The position numbers and the translations under genes were made by a program. The notes beneath the pieces are model-generated. The model was not told the DNA's origin, did no database searches, and saw only the letters and a list, made by a program, of their open reading frames with translations. A stretch of DNA of 64,000 bases from Rhodothermus marinus. Lineage in GTDB: Bacteria > Bacteroidota > Rhodothermia > Rhodothermales > Rhodothermaceae. The stretch spans positions 2,277,890 to 2,341,889 of the forward strand of contig NZ_AP019797.1 of the NCBI RefSeq assembly GCF_009936275.1. The letters are read 5' to 3'. Below are positions 29,041 through 37,321 of this stretch, in pieces (position 1 is the first letter of the stretch; each line of letters opens with the position of its first letter).

Positions 29041-29790
29041 ATGAACGTAGAGGTTTTTCTGACCGGAAGCCACGTGACGGAGGAAGACGTCGAGGGACGC
29101 ACCGTCGTGGTGATCGACGTGCTGCGGGCATCTTCGACCATCATCACGGCACTGGCCAACGGGGCGCGGGCCGTCATTCCGGTGGCCGACATGGACCAGG
29201 CTGGCAAGATCGCCATGAACCTGGATCCGAGCACCTATCTGCTGGGCGGCGAGCGCGACGGCGACCGCATCGACGGCTACCACCTGGGCAACTCCCCGCT
29301 GGAATACACGCCGGACGTCGTCGAAGGCAAGACGATCATCCTGAACACGACGAACGGCACGCGTACCATCTGGAACGCCCGCAATGCCGAACATCTGATC
29401 GTGGGGAGCTTCCTCAATGCGGATCGTGTCGTGCAGTTCGTCCGGGAAGCCGGCCTGGACGTCACGATCATCTGCGCCGGTCGCAACAACCGGGTCGCGC
29501 TGGACGATGCGCTCTGCGCCGGCCTGCTCCTTCACCGCCTCTGGGAAGGTCGGGAGCCCGAATATGTCAGTGACGCCGCCCACATCGCGCTGACCCAGTA
29601 CCTGCACGACCGCGACCGCCTGGCCGACGCGCTGCGGCACAGCAATCACGCCCGCTGGCTCATCGAGAAGGGCTACGGCGCCGACGTGGAGTACTGCCTG
29701 CAGCTCGACGCGCTGCCCGTCCTCCCCTACTACCGGGAAAATCGCCTGGTGCTGTACAGAGAGCGCCAGCTCTCCGAATCCGTCGGATAG
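29041..29790 (+). CDS. comB: 2-phosphosulfolactate phosphatase family protein
   Basis: A 249-residue member of the ComB family, Mg-dependent phosphatases that convert 2-phosphosulfolactate to sulfolactate. Diagnostic text: VVVIDVLRASSTIITALANG, LLGGERDGDRIDGYHLGNSP, LNTTNGTR and ICAGRNNRVALDD. In methanogens this is a step of coenzyme M synthesis; many bacteria carry the gene for sulfolactate or unknown products. No comA or comC partner is in this window. The gene lies alone between gcvT and ftsK, with 53 bases to ftsK. Confidence 0.88.
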   Translation: MNVEVFLTGSHVTEEDVEGRTVVVIDVLRASSTIITALANGARAVIPVADMDQAGKIAMNLDPSTYLLGGERDGDRIDGYHLGNSPLEYTPDVVEGKTIILNTTNGTRTIWNARNAEHLIVGSFLNADRVVQFVREAGLDVTIICAGRNNRVALDDALCAGLLLHRLWEGREPEYVSDAAHIALTQYLHDRDRLADALRHSNHARWLIEKGYGADVEYCLQLDALPVLPYYRENRLVLYRERQLSESVG

Positions 29791-29831
29791 GCTGCGCGTA
29801 CAGAGCCCTGGCGTGCTGCAGGTGCGTATCG

Positions 29832-29839
29832 TATCTTTG
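29832..29839 (+). promoter_or_regulatory. Candidate -7 element at the very start of ftsK
   Basis: TATCTTTG is an exact TAnnTTTG match that ends only 4 bases before the ftsK ATG at 29844. Transcription from it would begin at or next to the start codon. A CTG sits 21 bases upstream, near the -33 position. Confidence 0.4.
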
Positions 29840-29843
29840 GAGC

Positions 29844-32327
29844 ATGGCCGGTACAACGTCCAGGCGTCGTCGCAAAGCGCGCAAGCCCGAAAAGGAAGCA
29901 GCTCCTGCGATTTCTCCCACACGTCGGCGGGAGATTCTGGGGCTGACGCTCATGGTGCTGGGGGTGCTGCTCACCCTGGCGCTGGTGACCTATCACCCTT
30001 CGGATAACGGGCTGGCCCGGCACTTTTCGCTCGGGGCTGCGCTGGACCCCGGCAACAACCGGGCGGAGAATGCGCTGGGGCTGGTGGGAGCCTCGCTGGC
30101 TTACCTCCTGGTGGCCCGCCTGTTCGGCTACGCTTCGGTGCTGCTTACCGGCCTGCTGGTCGCCTGGGGATATGTGATCTTTCGCGGCCGACGCTCCCGT
30201 GCGCTGCCGCTCTTCAGCGGTCTGATCCTGCTGCTGGTCCCGCTGCTGGCCGCCAGTTTTGGATGGATCGGCGTCGTCTTCGAAGCCGACCTGCACGCCT
30301 GGTCCGGCGACCTGGGACTGGGACTGGCCGGCTGGATGACCCGGGTCTTCGGCACCGTCGGAGCACTGGGGCTCCTGCTGCTGGGCCTTGCTTCGATGAC
30401 CATGCTGCTGGTCGATCACGACCTGCAGCGCTCGCTCGACCGTCTGGAACACCTGCTGGCCGCCGCCCGCGAGGGGCTCCGCCGCCGCTGGCAATCCTGG
30501 CGCCAGCATCGGGCCGAACGCCGCCGCCAGCGCCGGGAAGCACGCAGGCACCGCCGCGAGGAGCGTCCGGAGCCCGCATCGCCTGCCTCCCCTCCACCGC
30601 CCCCCGAGCCGCGTCCGGCACCGGAGCCGGCAATCAGCGCCACCGAAGGCGACGCCATTCCACGGCACGAACTGCTGCGTGAGCTGGTCCGAGGTGAAAC
30701 CCCTCCACCGAAGCCGGCTCCACCCGAGCCGGAACCCGCCGAGCCCCGCCAGCCCGAGCTGATCGTCCGCCAGGGCATCGAGGAAGAACGCGCCGACCGC
30801 ATCGATCGCCCGGCCGAACTGCCCACGCTGGCTTCCTTACCCCCCTACAATCCGCCACCCATCGACCTGCTCGACGCGCCAGAGGCCCACGAGCGCCGCA
30901 TCGACTACGAAGAACTGGAGGCCAACAAGCGCATCCTGCTCGACAAGCTGGCCACCTACAATATCGAGATCACCTCGATCAACGCGATCGTCGGCCCCAC
31001 GGTCACGCTCTACGAGCTGACGCCGGCGCCCGGCGTCAAGATCAGCAAGATCACCTCGCTGGAAGACGACCTGGCCATGGCGCTGGCCGCGCCGGGCATC
31101 CGCATGATCGCCCCGATTCCCGGCAAGTCGGCCATCGGCGTGGAGATCCCCAACCGCCATCGCGAGCTGGTCCGCATCCGCGACGTGATCGGCACGGCCC
31201 GCTTCCGCGACGCGCAGATGGAGCTGCCCATTGCGCTGGGCAAGACCATCGAAGGCGAGGTTTATCTGCAGGACCTGACCCGCCTGCCGCACCTGCTCAT
31301 CGCCGGTGCCACCGGCTCCGGGAAGTCGGTGGGCCTCAATGCACTCATTACGGGCCTGCTTTACGCCTGCCATCCGGCCAATCTCAAGTTCGTGATGATC
31401 GACCCCAAAAAGATCGAACTGCAGCAGTATGCGGCCGTGGTCGATCATTTCCTGGCCATGCCGGAAGGTGCCGAGGAGCCCATCATTACCGACTTCACGC
31501 AGGCGCTATCCGTCCTGAAAAGCTGCGAAAAAGAAATGGAGCTGCGCTACGACCTGCTTTCCAAGGCCGGCGTGCGCAGCATCAAAGACTACAACCGCCG
31601 CCTCAAAGAGGGCGCACTTTCCCCGGACGAAGGGCATCGCCACCTGCCCTACATCGTGGTGATCATCGACGAGCTGGCCGACCTGATGATGACGGCCGGT
31701 AAGGACATCGAAGGACCGATCGCCCGCCTGGCGCAGATGGCGCGGGCCGTGGGCATTCACCTGGTGCTGGCAACCCAGCGGCCCTCGGTGGACGTGATCA
31801 CCGGCCTGATCAAGGCGAACTTCCCGGCCCGCATCGCCTATCAGGTGGCCACCAAAGTGGACTCGCGGACCATTCTCGACCAGAACGGCGCCGAGGGCCT
31901 GGTGGGCAACGGCGACCTGCTCTTCATGATGGGTAGCCAGTTGGTGCGCCTGCAGGGGCCGTTCGTGTCGATCGACGAGGTAGAGCGCGTCACCCGGTTC
32001 ATTGCCGAGCAGCCGGGCCCCGGTCCCTACTGGTTGCCGAGCATCGAAGACGAACGAAACGGCGAAACCACCGGCGGCGGAAGCGGCGACAGCTACGACG
32101 AGCTTTTCGAAGAAGCCGCCCGGATCATCGTGCGCAGTCAGCAGGGCTCGGTGTCGCTCCTGCAGCGCAAGCTGTCGATCGGCTACACCCGCGCCGCCCG
32201 CATCGTGGATCAGCTCGAAGAGGCCGGCATCGTGGGTTCCTTCGAGGGCTCCAAGGCCCGCCGCGTGCTCGTGCAGAGCGAAGCCGAACTCGAAGAGCTG
32301 CTCCGCTCGCTACGCGCTGCTTCCTGA
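29844..32327 (+). CDS. ftsK: DNA translocase FtsK
   Basis: An 827-residue FtsK/SpoIIIE translocase that pumps chromosome termini through the division septum. After a basic N-terminus there are four transmembrane helices within about residues 30-190. A Pro/Glu/Arg-rich linker of about 150 residues follows (short by FtsK standards). The motor has Walker A GATGSGKSVG, Walker B YIVVIIDELADLMM and ATQRPSVDVITGLIKANFPARI. The C-terminal gamma winged helix (RKLSIGYTRAARIVDQLEEA) recognises KOPS-like DNA motifs. The start is the ATG at 29844, only 5 bases after a -7 promoter element, so the mRNA may be leaderless. It is convergent with the HSDR_N gene. Confidence 0.95.
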   Translation: MAGTTSRRRRKARKPEKEAAPAISPTRRREILGLTLMVLGVLLTLALVTYHPSDNGLARHFSLGAALDPGNNRAENALGLVGASLAYLLVARLFGYASVLLTGLLVAWGYVIFRGRRSRALPLFSGLILLLVPLLAASFGWIGVVFEADLHAWSGDLGLGLAGWMTRVFGTVGALGLLLLGLASMTMLLVDHDLQRSLDRLEHLLAAAREGLRRRWQSWRQHRAERRRQRREARRHRREERPEPASPASPPPPPEPRPAPEPAISATEGDAIPRHELLRELVRGETPPPKPAPPEPEPAEPRQPELIVRQGIEEERADRIDRPAELPTLASLPPYNPPPIDLLDAPEAHERRIDYEELEANKRILLDKLATYNIEITSINAIVGPTVTLYELTPAPGVKISKITSLEDDLAMALAAPGIRMIAPIPGKSAIGVEIPNRHRELVRIRDVIGTARFRDAQMELPIALGKTIEGEVYLQDLTRLPHLLIAGATGSGKSVGLNALITGLLYACHPANLKFVMIDPKKIELQQYAAVVDHFLAMPEGAEEPIITDFTQALSVLKSCEKEMELRYDLLSKAGVRSIKDYNRRLKEGALSPDEGHRHLPYIVVIIDELADLMMTAGKDIEGPIARLAQMARAVGIHLVLATQRPSVDVITGLIKANFPARIAYQVATKVDSRTILDQNGAEGLVGNGDLLFMMGSQLVRLQGPFVSIDEVERVTRFIAEQPGPGPYWLPSIEDERNGETTGGGSGDSYDELFEEAARIIVRSQQGSVSLLQRKLSIGYTRAARIVDQLEEAGIVGSFEGSKARRVLVQSEAELEELLRSLRAAS

Positions 32328-32340
32328 CCGTCCTGAGGCC

Positions 32341-32808
32341 TCACCCCCGTCGCCGTTCAAGCATCTCGGCATACGTGAGCCATCGAGGAAGGGGCGTCAT
32401 GGTACGATGGGTCAGATCGATGTGCCAGAGGTAGTGTATGTGGCCGTTCGTGACGAGCAGATACGGCGCACCGATCACACGGTTGTAGCGACCGGCCTGC
32501 TCGATCACGTCCTGCGTGATGGACACCGTCGGCGCCTTGCATTCGGCCAGCAACAATGGCCGTCCCGCCCGATCATACACCACCAGATCGGCCCGTCGCC
32601 CCATACCCTGATCCGTGAACGACGCCTCCAGCGCCACCAGCGAGGGCGGACACTTCAGCGCCTGCACCAGATACTGGGCCAGATGTTGCCGCACCCACTC
32701 TTCGGGCGTCAGGCGCACCCAGCGCCGCCGCAGCGGATCGAGCAGGTACACGTGCCCGCCTCGACGCTGCAACCGGAACGAATAGGCCGGGAAGTTCAGC
32801 GCTTCCAT
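32341..32808 (-). CDS. Stand-alone type I restriction HsdR N-terminal-domain protein
   Basis: A 155-residue protein that matches only the nuclease-like N-terminal region of type I restriction R subunits (HSDR_N). The PD-(D/E)xK pattern is visible as RADLVVYDRAGRPLLLAECK. No helicase or hsdM/hsdS genes are nearby. Similar short proteins sit next to housekeeping genes in many Bacteroidota, where their role is unknown. The start is at ATG 32808, 4 bases after the prmC stop, so it is the second gene of a prmC operon. The 54 codons open upstream overlap prmC and are excluded. Confidence 0.75.
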   Translation of the reverse strand: MEALNFPAYSFRLQRRGGHVYLLDPLRRRWVRLTPEEWVRQHLAQYLVQALKCPPSLVALEASFTDQGMGRRADLVVYDRAGRPLLLAECKAPTVSITQDVIEQAGRYNRVIGAPYLLVTNGHIHYLWHIDLTHRTMTPLPRWLTYAEMLERRRG

Positions 32809-32812
32809 GGCT

Positions 32813-33727
32813 TCAGGAGGATGACACAGGGGCGGGCCGTCGGGCCCATACCAACCGAGGATTACCGGCCAGATCGCACTCGAGCCGCACCGCTTCGTAG
32901 CCACAGGCTTCAAACAGCGCAACCACGTCGGTGCCGTAGTGCGCATGTACCTCACAGGCCAGGCGGCCACCGGGTTTCAGCAGCACGTGACCGTGGCGGG
33001 CCAGCGCCCGGTAGAAGCGCAGCGGATCCTCGCCGGCATACAGCGCCACCGGTGGCTCGTAGTCGCGCACCTCGGGCGGCAGCTCGTCGGCTTCATGCAA
33101 CGCTAAATACGGCGGATTCGAGACGATCAGGTCAAACGGTCCGGGCACGTTTTCCGGAAACGAATCGGCCAGCACGTCCGCTTCCACCCAGTGCACCTGC
33201 AGGCCCAAGCGCTCGGCGTTGCGCCGGGCGATGGCCAGCGCCTCCGGACTGATGTCGCAGGCCCATACGTTCGCATCCGACCGGTAGTGTTTGATGGCCA
33301 GCGCGATGCAGCCGCTGCCCGTTCCCACGTCCAGCACACGCGGGCCTGGCGTCGCTTGCAGTTCCTGAAGGACGCGTTCGGTCAGCCACTCCGTCTCCGG
33401 ACGCGGCACCAACACGCCCGGTCCGACCTCCAGCCGGAGCCCCAGAAATTCCACATAGCCCAGCACGTACTGCAGCGGCTCGCGTCGCAGCCGTCGGGCC
33501 AGCAGCTCGGCAAAACGCGCCCGGCGGGCGGCATCGACGGGCCGCTCCGGATAGGCGTAGAGCTGCGCCCGTGAACACCCGAGCACCTCACAGAGCATCC
33601 ATTCGGCATTCCGGCGGGCATCGGGCACCCCGGCCGCCTCCAGTCGTTGGATGGCCTGTTGCAGCAGCTCGCCCTGCGTGATCGTGCCGTTTTCCACGGG
33701 ATCGTTGCCGGTCATGATCGCCAGCAT
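32813..33727 (-). CDS. prmC: Release factor glutamine methyltransferase
   Basis: A 304-residue PrmC (HemK) that N5-methylates the GGQ glutamine of peptide-chain release factors. The N-terminal helical domain ends at about residue 95 (LLARRLRREPLQYVLGYVEF), the SAM site is VLDVGTGSGCIALAI, and the catalytic motif is NPPYLAL. The tail ends in SSS. ATG at 33727 is used; a second ATG lies 4 codons in. It is divergent from the SDR gene across only 38 bases and is followed at 4 bases by the HSDR_N gene. Confidence 0.92.
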   Translation of the reverse strand: MLAIMTGNDPVENGTITQGELLQQAIQRLEAAGVPDARRNAEWMLCEVLGCSRAQLYAYPERPVDAARRARFAELLARRLRREPLQYVLGYVEFLGLRLEVGPGVLVPRPETEWLTERVLQELQATPGPRVLDVGTGSGCIALAIKHYRSDANVWACDISPEALAIARRNAERLGLQVHWVEADVLADSFPENVPGPFDLIVSNPPYLALHEADELPPEVRDYEPPVALYAGEDPLRFYRALARHGHVLLKPGGRLACEVHAHYGTDVVALFEACGYEAVRLECDLAGNPRLVWARRPAPVSSS

Positions 33728-33765
33728 GAACGGTCTGTTGAACGATTTGCTTCCGACCGAACGCC

Positions 33766-34557
33766 ATGAAGACGTTCAAGAACAAAACGATTCTGATCAC
33801 CGGTGCCTCGAGCGGCATCGGTGAGGCGATGGTTTACCAGCTCCGCGATCCATCGGTCAAACTATTGCTGGTAGCCCGTTCTGAGGACAAGCTGCAGGCG
33901 ATGGTCGAAGCGCTGGAGCGTCAGGGTGTCTGGGCCCAGGCCTACCCCTGTGATCTTGCGCAACCCGGGGCGGCCGAAGCGCTGTTCCGGCGCCTTACGG
34001 ATGATGGCTACCGGGTGGACGTGCTCATCAACAACGCCGGCTTCGGCAAGTACGGCCGCTTCGACCAGATCAGCCTGACCGACACGCTGGAGATGCTCCG
34101 GCTCAACATTGAGAACCTGGTGGCGCTCACGCACCTGTGCATCCCGCACATGCTGGAGCGCGGCGACGCAGGCATTCTGAACGTGGCCTCGACGGCCGGT
34201 TTTCAGGGCATTCCCTACATGGCCGTCTATGCCGCCACGAAAAGCTTCGTGATTTCTTTTTCCGAGGCACTGCATGCCGAGTACGCCGATCGGGGCATCA
34301 CGGTGACCTGTCTGTGCCCGGGTCCGACAGCCACGGCCTTTCAGGAACGGGCCGGCATGCCCGTCGAAGGCGTTCGCCGCTTCATGGAATCGGCCGAAAA
34401 GGTCGCCATCGCCGGCCTGCGCGCCCTGCTTCGCGGCGAGGTGGTGCACGTCAGCGGGGCCTCCAATGCGGTGGTGGCCCGCCTCAGCCAGCTGACCCCG
34501 CGTCGGGTGCGGCTGGCCGTCACCCGTCAGCTGCTGGGCCCGCACGATGACACCTGA
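33766..34557 (+). CDS. SDR-family oxidoreductase
   Basis: A 263-residue classical short-chain dehydrogenase/reductase. The cofactor loop is TGASSGIGEAM (12-22), the NNAG motif is INNAGFGKYG, and the catalytic triad is Ser142, Tyr155 and Lys159 in YMAVYAATK. An Arg in LLLVARSEDKLQ after the second strand suggests NADP(H). The sequence resembles the DltE/YdfG-like and ketoreductase branch of this family. The substrate is unknown. It ends before the 127-base promoter region of the glucan phosphorylase. Confidence 0.85.
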   Translation: MKTFKNKTILITGASSGIGEAMVYQLRDPSVKLLLVARSEDKLQAMVEALERQGVWAQAYPCDLAQPGAAEALFRRLTDDGYRVDVLINNAGFGKYGRFDQISLTDTLEMLRLNIENLVALTHLCIPHMLERGDAGILNVASTAGFQGIPYMAVYAATKSFVISFSEALHAEYADRGITVTCLCPGPTATAFQERAGMPVEGVRRFMESAEKVAIAGLRALLRGEVVHVSGASNAVVARLSQLTPRRVRLAVTRQLLGPHDDT

Positions 34558-34611
34558 GCCGGCGGTTTCGACCGTCCACCCGAAAGATTTGACAATCGAA
34601 TCCGGCAGGCC

Positions 34612-34641
34612 TTGATGTAAACGCTTACCTGCTTATCTTTA
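34612..34641 (+). promoter_or_regulatory. Promoter of the glucan phosphorylase gene with an embedded LacI-type operator
   Basis: A -33 TTG (34612-34614) and a -7 TATCTTTA (34634-34641) are separated by 19 bases, fitting the Bacteroidota sigma-A consensus TTG-N19/20-TAnnTTTG. The 16 bases between them (34615-34630, core TGTAAACGCTTACC) match 15 of 16 positions of the LacI-family/cre consensus WTGNNARCGNWWWCAW. A repressor bound here would block RNA polymerase. The natural inducer for a glucan gene would be a malto-oligosaccharide or a similar sugar, which is inferred. Confidence 0.65.
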
Positions 34642-34684
34642 AACCTCGTTCGTAAAAAAACCATAGCCAACCCGCGTAAAGCCT

Positions 34685-36763
34685 ATGACCACCCGCGATA
34701 AACTGGAAGCCCTGGCGGCTAACCTCTGGTGGAGCTGGAATCCCGAAGCGCTCCAGCTTTTCGAGCGGCTGAACCCGGAAGCCTTTCGGGTTTCGCACCA
34801 CAATCCACTGGCGGCGCTTCGCGCAGCCGACCCGGCTATGCTGAACGATCGGCCTTTTCAGAAAGAAGTCGATCGCATCTACGAGGCCTTTCAGGCCTAT
34901 CTCAACAGCCCATCACGCCTTGAGGACGCCCCGCGTACCGTCTATTTCTGCATGGAGTACGGCCTGCACGAAAGCCTGCCCTTCTACGCGGGCGGACTGG
35001 GCGTGCTGGCCGGCGACCACATCAAGGCCGCCTCGGACCTGGGCATTCCCATGACGGCCGTCGGGCTGTTTCTGCGCGAAGGATACTTCCGTCAGCGTTT
35101 CGACCACAGCGGCTGGCAGCTGGCCGACTATCCGGCCATGGACCCGCTCGACCATCCCATGTCGCTGGTTCACGGGCCGGACGGCTACCCGCTGGTGATC
35201 ACCGTACATCTGGGCCGTCAGCCGCTCTACCTGCGAGCCTGGAAGCTGGAAGTCGGTCGCGTGCCGCTGTACCTGCTCGATGCGTCGTTCGATGCCAACC
35301 CCGAGCCGCTGCGCATCCTGACACGCCGACTCTACCAGGGCGACCGCCGCATTCGCCTCCAGCAGGAAATCATCCTGGGCATCGGTGGCGTGCGCCTGCT
35401 GCGAGCCCTGGAGCAGGACTTCGACGTCTATCACATGAATGAAGGACACTGCTCCTTTGTCACGCTGGAGCTGCTGCGCGAGCGGCTGGCGGCCGGCGAA
35501 GAGCGCGAGGCGGCCGAGGCCTGGGTGCGTCAGCACTGCGTCTTCACCACGCACACGCCCGTCATGGCCGGGCACGACCGCTTCGATCCGGGCCTGTTGC
35601 TGGAGCAGATGGAGACGTTCCGGCACCAGCTCGGACTGTCCGAAACCGACCTGCTGGCCTACGGCCGCGTCAATCCCAGCGACAGCACCGAGGCGTTCAA
35701 CATGACGGTGCTGGGCCTCAAGATGTCGCGCAAGTCCAACGGGGTTTCGGCCATCAACGGCCTGGTGGCGCGCCGCCAGTGGCACCACCTGTACCCGGAC
35801 CGCCCGGTCAACGAGGTGCCGATCGGCCACATCACCAACGGCGTGCACCTGCCCACCTGGACCGTCCCCCACGCCCGCCCCTTCCTGGAGCAGCACCTGG
35901 GCGACTGGCTCGAAGGCCGCTTCAACCTCGAGATCTGGAAGAAAGTGGACGATATTTCGGACGCCGAGCTGTGGCAGTACCGGTGCATGCTGCGTCGGCG
36001 GCTGGTGGAGTTTGTCAACGAATACGTCAAACACCAGTCGCTGCCCCAGGAGTCGCACCTGAACCCCGACGTACTGACGATCGGTTTTGCGCGGCGCTTT
36101 GCCACCTACAAGCGGGCGCCGCTGCTTTTCGAGGACATGGAGCGGGCCATCCAGCTCTTCACCCGGGAAGACCGGCCCATCCAGGTGATCTACTCTGGCA
36201 AGGCCCATCCGGCCGACGATGGCGGCAAACGTTTCATCCAGCAGATCTACGAGATCACACAGCATCCGGCCTTCCGGGGCAAGGTGGTCTTTGTCGAGGA
36301 TTATGACATGCACATTGCCCGCATGCTCGTTTCGGGCTGCGACGTGTGGCTGAACAACCCGCGCCGTCCGCTGGAGGCCAGCGGCACCAGCGGCCAGAAG
36401 ACGGCCATCCACGGCGGGCTAAACCTGTCGGTGCTGGACGGCTGGTGGCCCGAGGCGTACAACGGCCAGAACGGCTGGGCCTTTGGCCGCGAGGCAACCG
36501 GCTACTACGAGGATCCCGTCACGCAGGATGTGGAAGACCGCGAGGCGCTCTATCGCGTGCTCGAGTACGAGGTGATTCCGGCCTTCTACGAACGCAACGG
36601 CGAGGGGCTGCCGATCCGGTGGCTGACCCGCATGCGCCAGGCCATGCGCACCATCCCCGCCCGCTTCAATGCCGTACGCATGGTGCGCGAGTACGTGGAG
36701 CAGATTTACCGACCGGCCGAAGCGCCTACACCGGTCACCGCAACGATCAAGAACGAGAAGTAA
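34685..36763 (+). CDS. glgP: Alpha-glucan phosphorylase (GT35)
   Basis: A 692-residue phosphorylase of the short archaeal/thermophile type, which releases glucose 1-phosphate from starch, glycogen or maltodextrin. The N-terminal DUF3417-like region is LAANLWWSWNPEALQLF. The segment VYFCMEYGLHESLPFYAGGLG is the active-site start, and the pyridoxal-phosphate Lys is K572 in GTSGQKTAIHGGLNLS. Typical GT35 enzymes of 800 or more residues carry an allosteric N-terminus that is missing here. It is controlled by the promoter/operator at 34612-34641 and ends in a strong bidirectional terminator. The surface amylase at 37612 would feed it. Confidence 0.93.
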   Translation: MTTRDKLEALAANLWWSWNPEALQLFERLNPEAFRVSHHNPLAALRAADPAMLNDRPFQKEVDRIYEAFQAYLNSPSRLEDAPRTVYFCMEYGLHESLPFYAGGLGVLAGDHIKAASDLGIPMTAVGLFLREGYFRQRFDHSGWQLADYPAMDPLDHPMSLVHGPDGYPLVITVHLGRQPLYLRAWKLEVGRVPLYLLDASFDANPEPLRILTRRLYQGDRRIRLQQEIILGIGGVRLLRALEQDFDVYHMNEGHCSFVTLELLRERLAAGEEREAAEAWVRQHCVFTTHTPVMAGHDRFDPGLLLEQMETFRHQLGLSETDLLAYGRVNPSDSTEAFNMTVLGLKMSRKSNGVSAINGLVARRQWHHLYPDRPVNEVPIGHITNGVHLPTWTVPHARPFLEQHLGDWLEGRFNLEIWKKVDDISDAELWQYRCMLRRRLVEFVNEYVKHQSLPQESHLNPDVLTIGFARRFATYKRAPLLFEDMERAIQLFTREDRPIQVIYSGKAHPADDGGKRFIQQIYEITQHPAFRGKVVFVEDYDMHIARMLVSGCDVWLNNPRRPLEASGTSGQKTAIHGGLNLSVLDGWWPEAYNGQNGWAFGREATGYYEDPVTQDVEDREALYRVLEYEVIPAFYERNGEGLPIRWLTRMRQAMRTIPARFNAVRMVREYVEQIYRPAEAPTPVTATIKNEK

Positions 36764-36789
36764 ACCACACATTCTTCTGGATAGCACAG

Positions 36790-36825
36790 AAAAAAAGCCC
36801 CATCCCGTGGGATGGGGCTTTTTTT
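36790..36825. terminator. Bidirectional terminator between the phosphorylase and HiPIP genes
   Basis: A 9-bp GC-rich stem (GCCCCATCC with GGATGGGGC) with a 4-base loop is flanked by seven As on one side and seven Ts on the other. It therefore works in both directions for the two convergent genes. Confidence 0.9.
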
Positions 36826-36845
36826 CTGTAGCCAATCGCCTCGTT

Positions 36846-37229
36846 TCAGGTCGCTTTCTGCACCCAGGAGGTGCAGTAGCCGTTCGGGTGAATCGGCCCT
36901 TTGATGAGCTGACAGCCGCCACACTGGTCGGGGCTTTCAGCCGGGACATACAGCTGACAGTTGGCGCAGATCTTGTCGGGGTACGGCGAGTGGTCCGTGT
37001 ACTGCAGGCTTTCCCGCATCTGGATTTCCTCGGCCGTCAGTCCCGACACATCGGTGCAGGTCAGCTCGGCGCTGGCCGATGTTCCACTTTCCGAGGCGGC
37101 TCCGCTCTGCTGTTGTTGCTGCTGGCCGCCTCCGCAGGCGCTCAGGAGCGCCGAGCCGCCGAGTCCGGCCAGTCCGAGCGCTCCGACCCGCAGCAGAAAG
37201 TCGCGACGCGTGACACGTTTGTCTTCCAT
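36846..37229 (-). CDS. High-potential iron-sulfur protein, TAT-exported lipoprotein
   Basis: A 127-residue HiPIP carrying one [4Fe-4S] cluster. In R. marinus such a protein is known to carry electrons to the caa3 oxidase. The N-terminus has a twin-arginine signal (TRRDFLLR) joined to a lipobox (LSAC, Cys32), then a Gln-rich spacer. Cluster ligands are most likely Cys88, Cys91, Cys106 and Cys119 (CANC, GGC, YCTSW). Two further cysteines, 58 and 103, are unusual and might form a disulfide. A good promoter lies upstream (37274-37304) and a terminator downstream. It is monocistronic. Confidence 0.92.
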   Translation of the reverse strand: MEDKRVTRRDFLLRVGALGLAGLGGSALLSACGGGQQQQQQSGAASESGTSASAELTCTDVSGLTAEEIQMRESLQYTDHSPYPDKICANCQLYVPAESPDQCGGCQLIKGPIHPNGYCTSWVQKAT

Positions 37230-37273
37230 GGCAGCTCCGGGGTCTTGGTTGAACGGGGGTCAAAGAACCTCTC

Positions 37274-37304
37274 AAAAGGTAGCGAGGTGGCACGCTAAAA
37301 ACAA
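37274..37304 (-). promoter_or_regulatory. Promoter of the HiPIP gene (-33/-7 type)
   Basis: On the minus strand a TTG (37302-37304) is followed after exactly 20 bases by TACCTTTTG (37273-37281). This fits the Bacteroidota consensus TTG-N19/20-TAnnTTTG with one extra T. The leader is about 35-40 bases. Confidence 0.55.
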
Positions 37305-37321
37305 CCTGGATTACACTTTTT

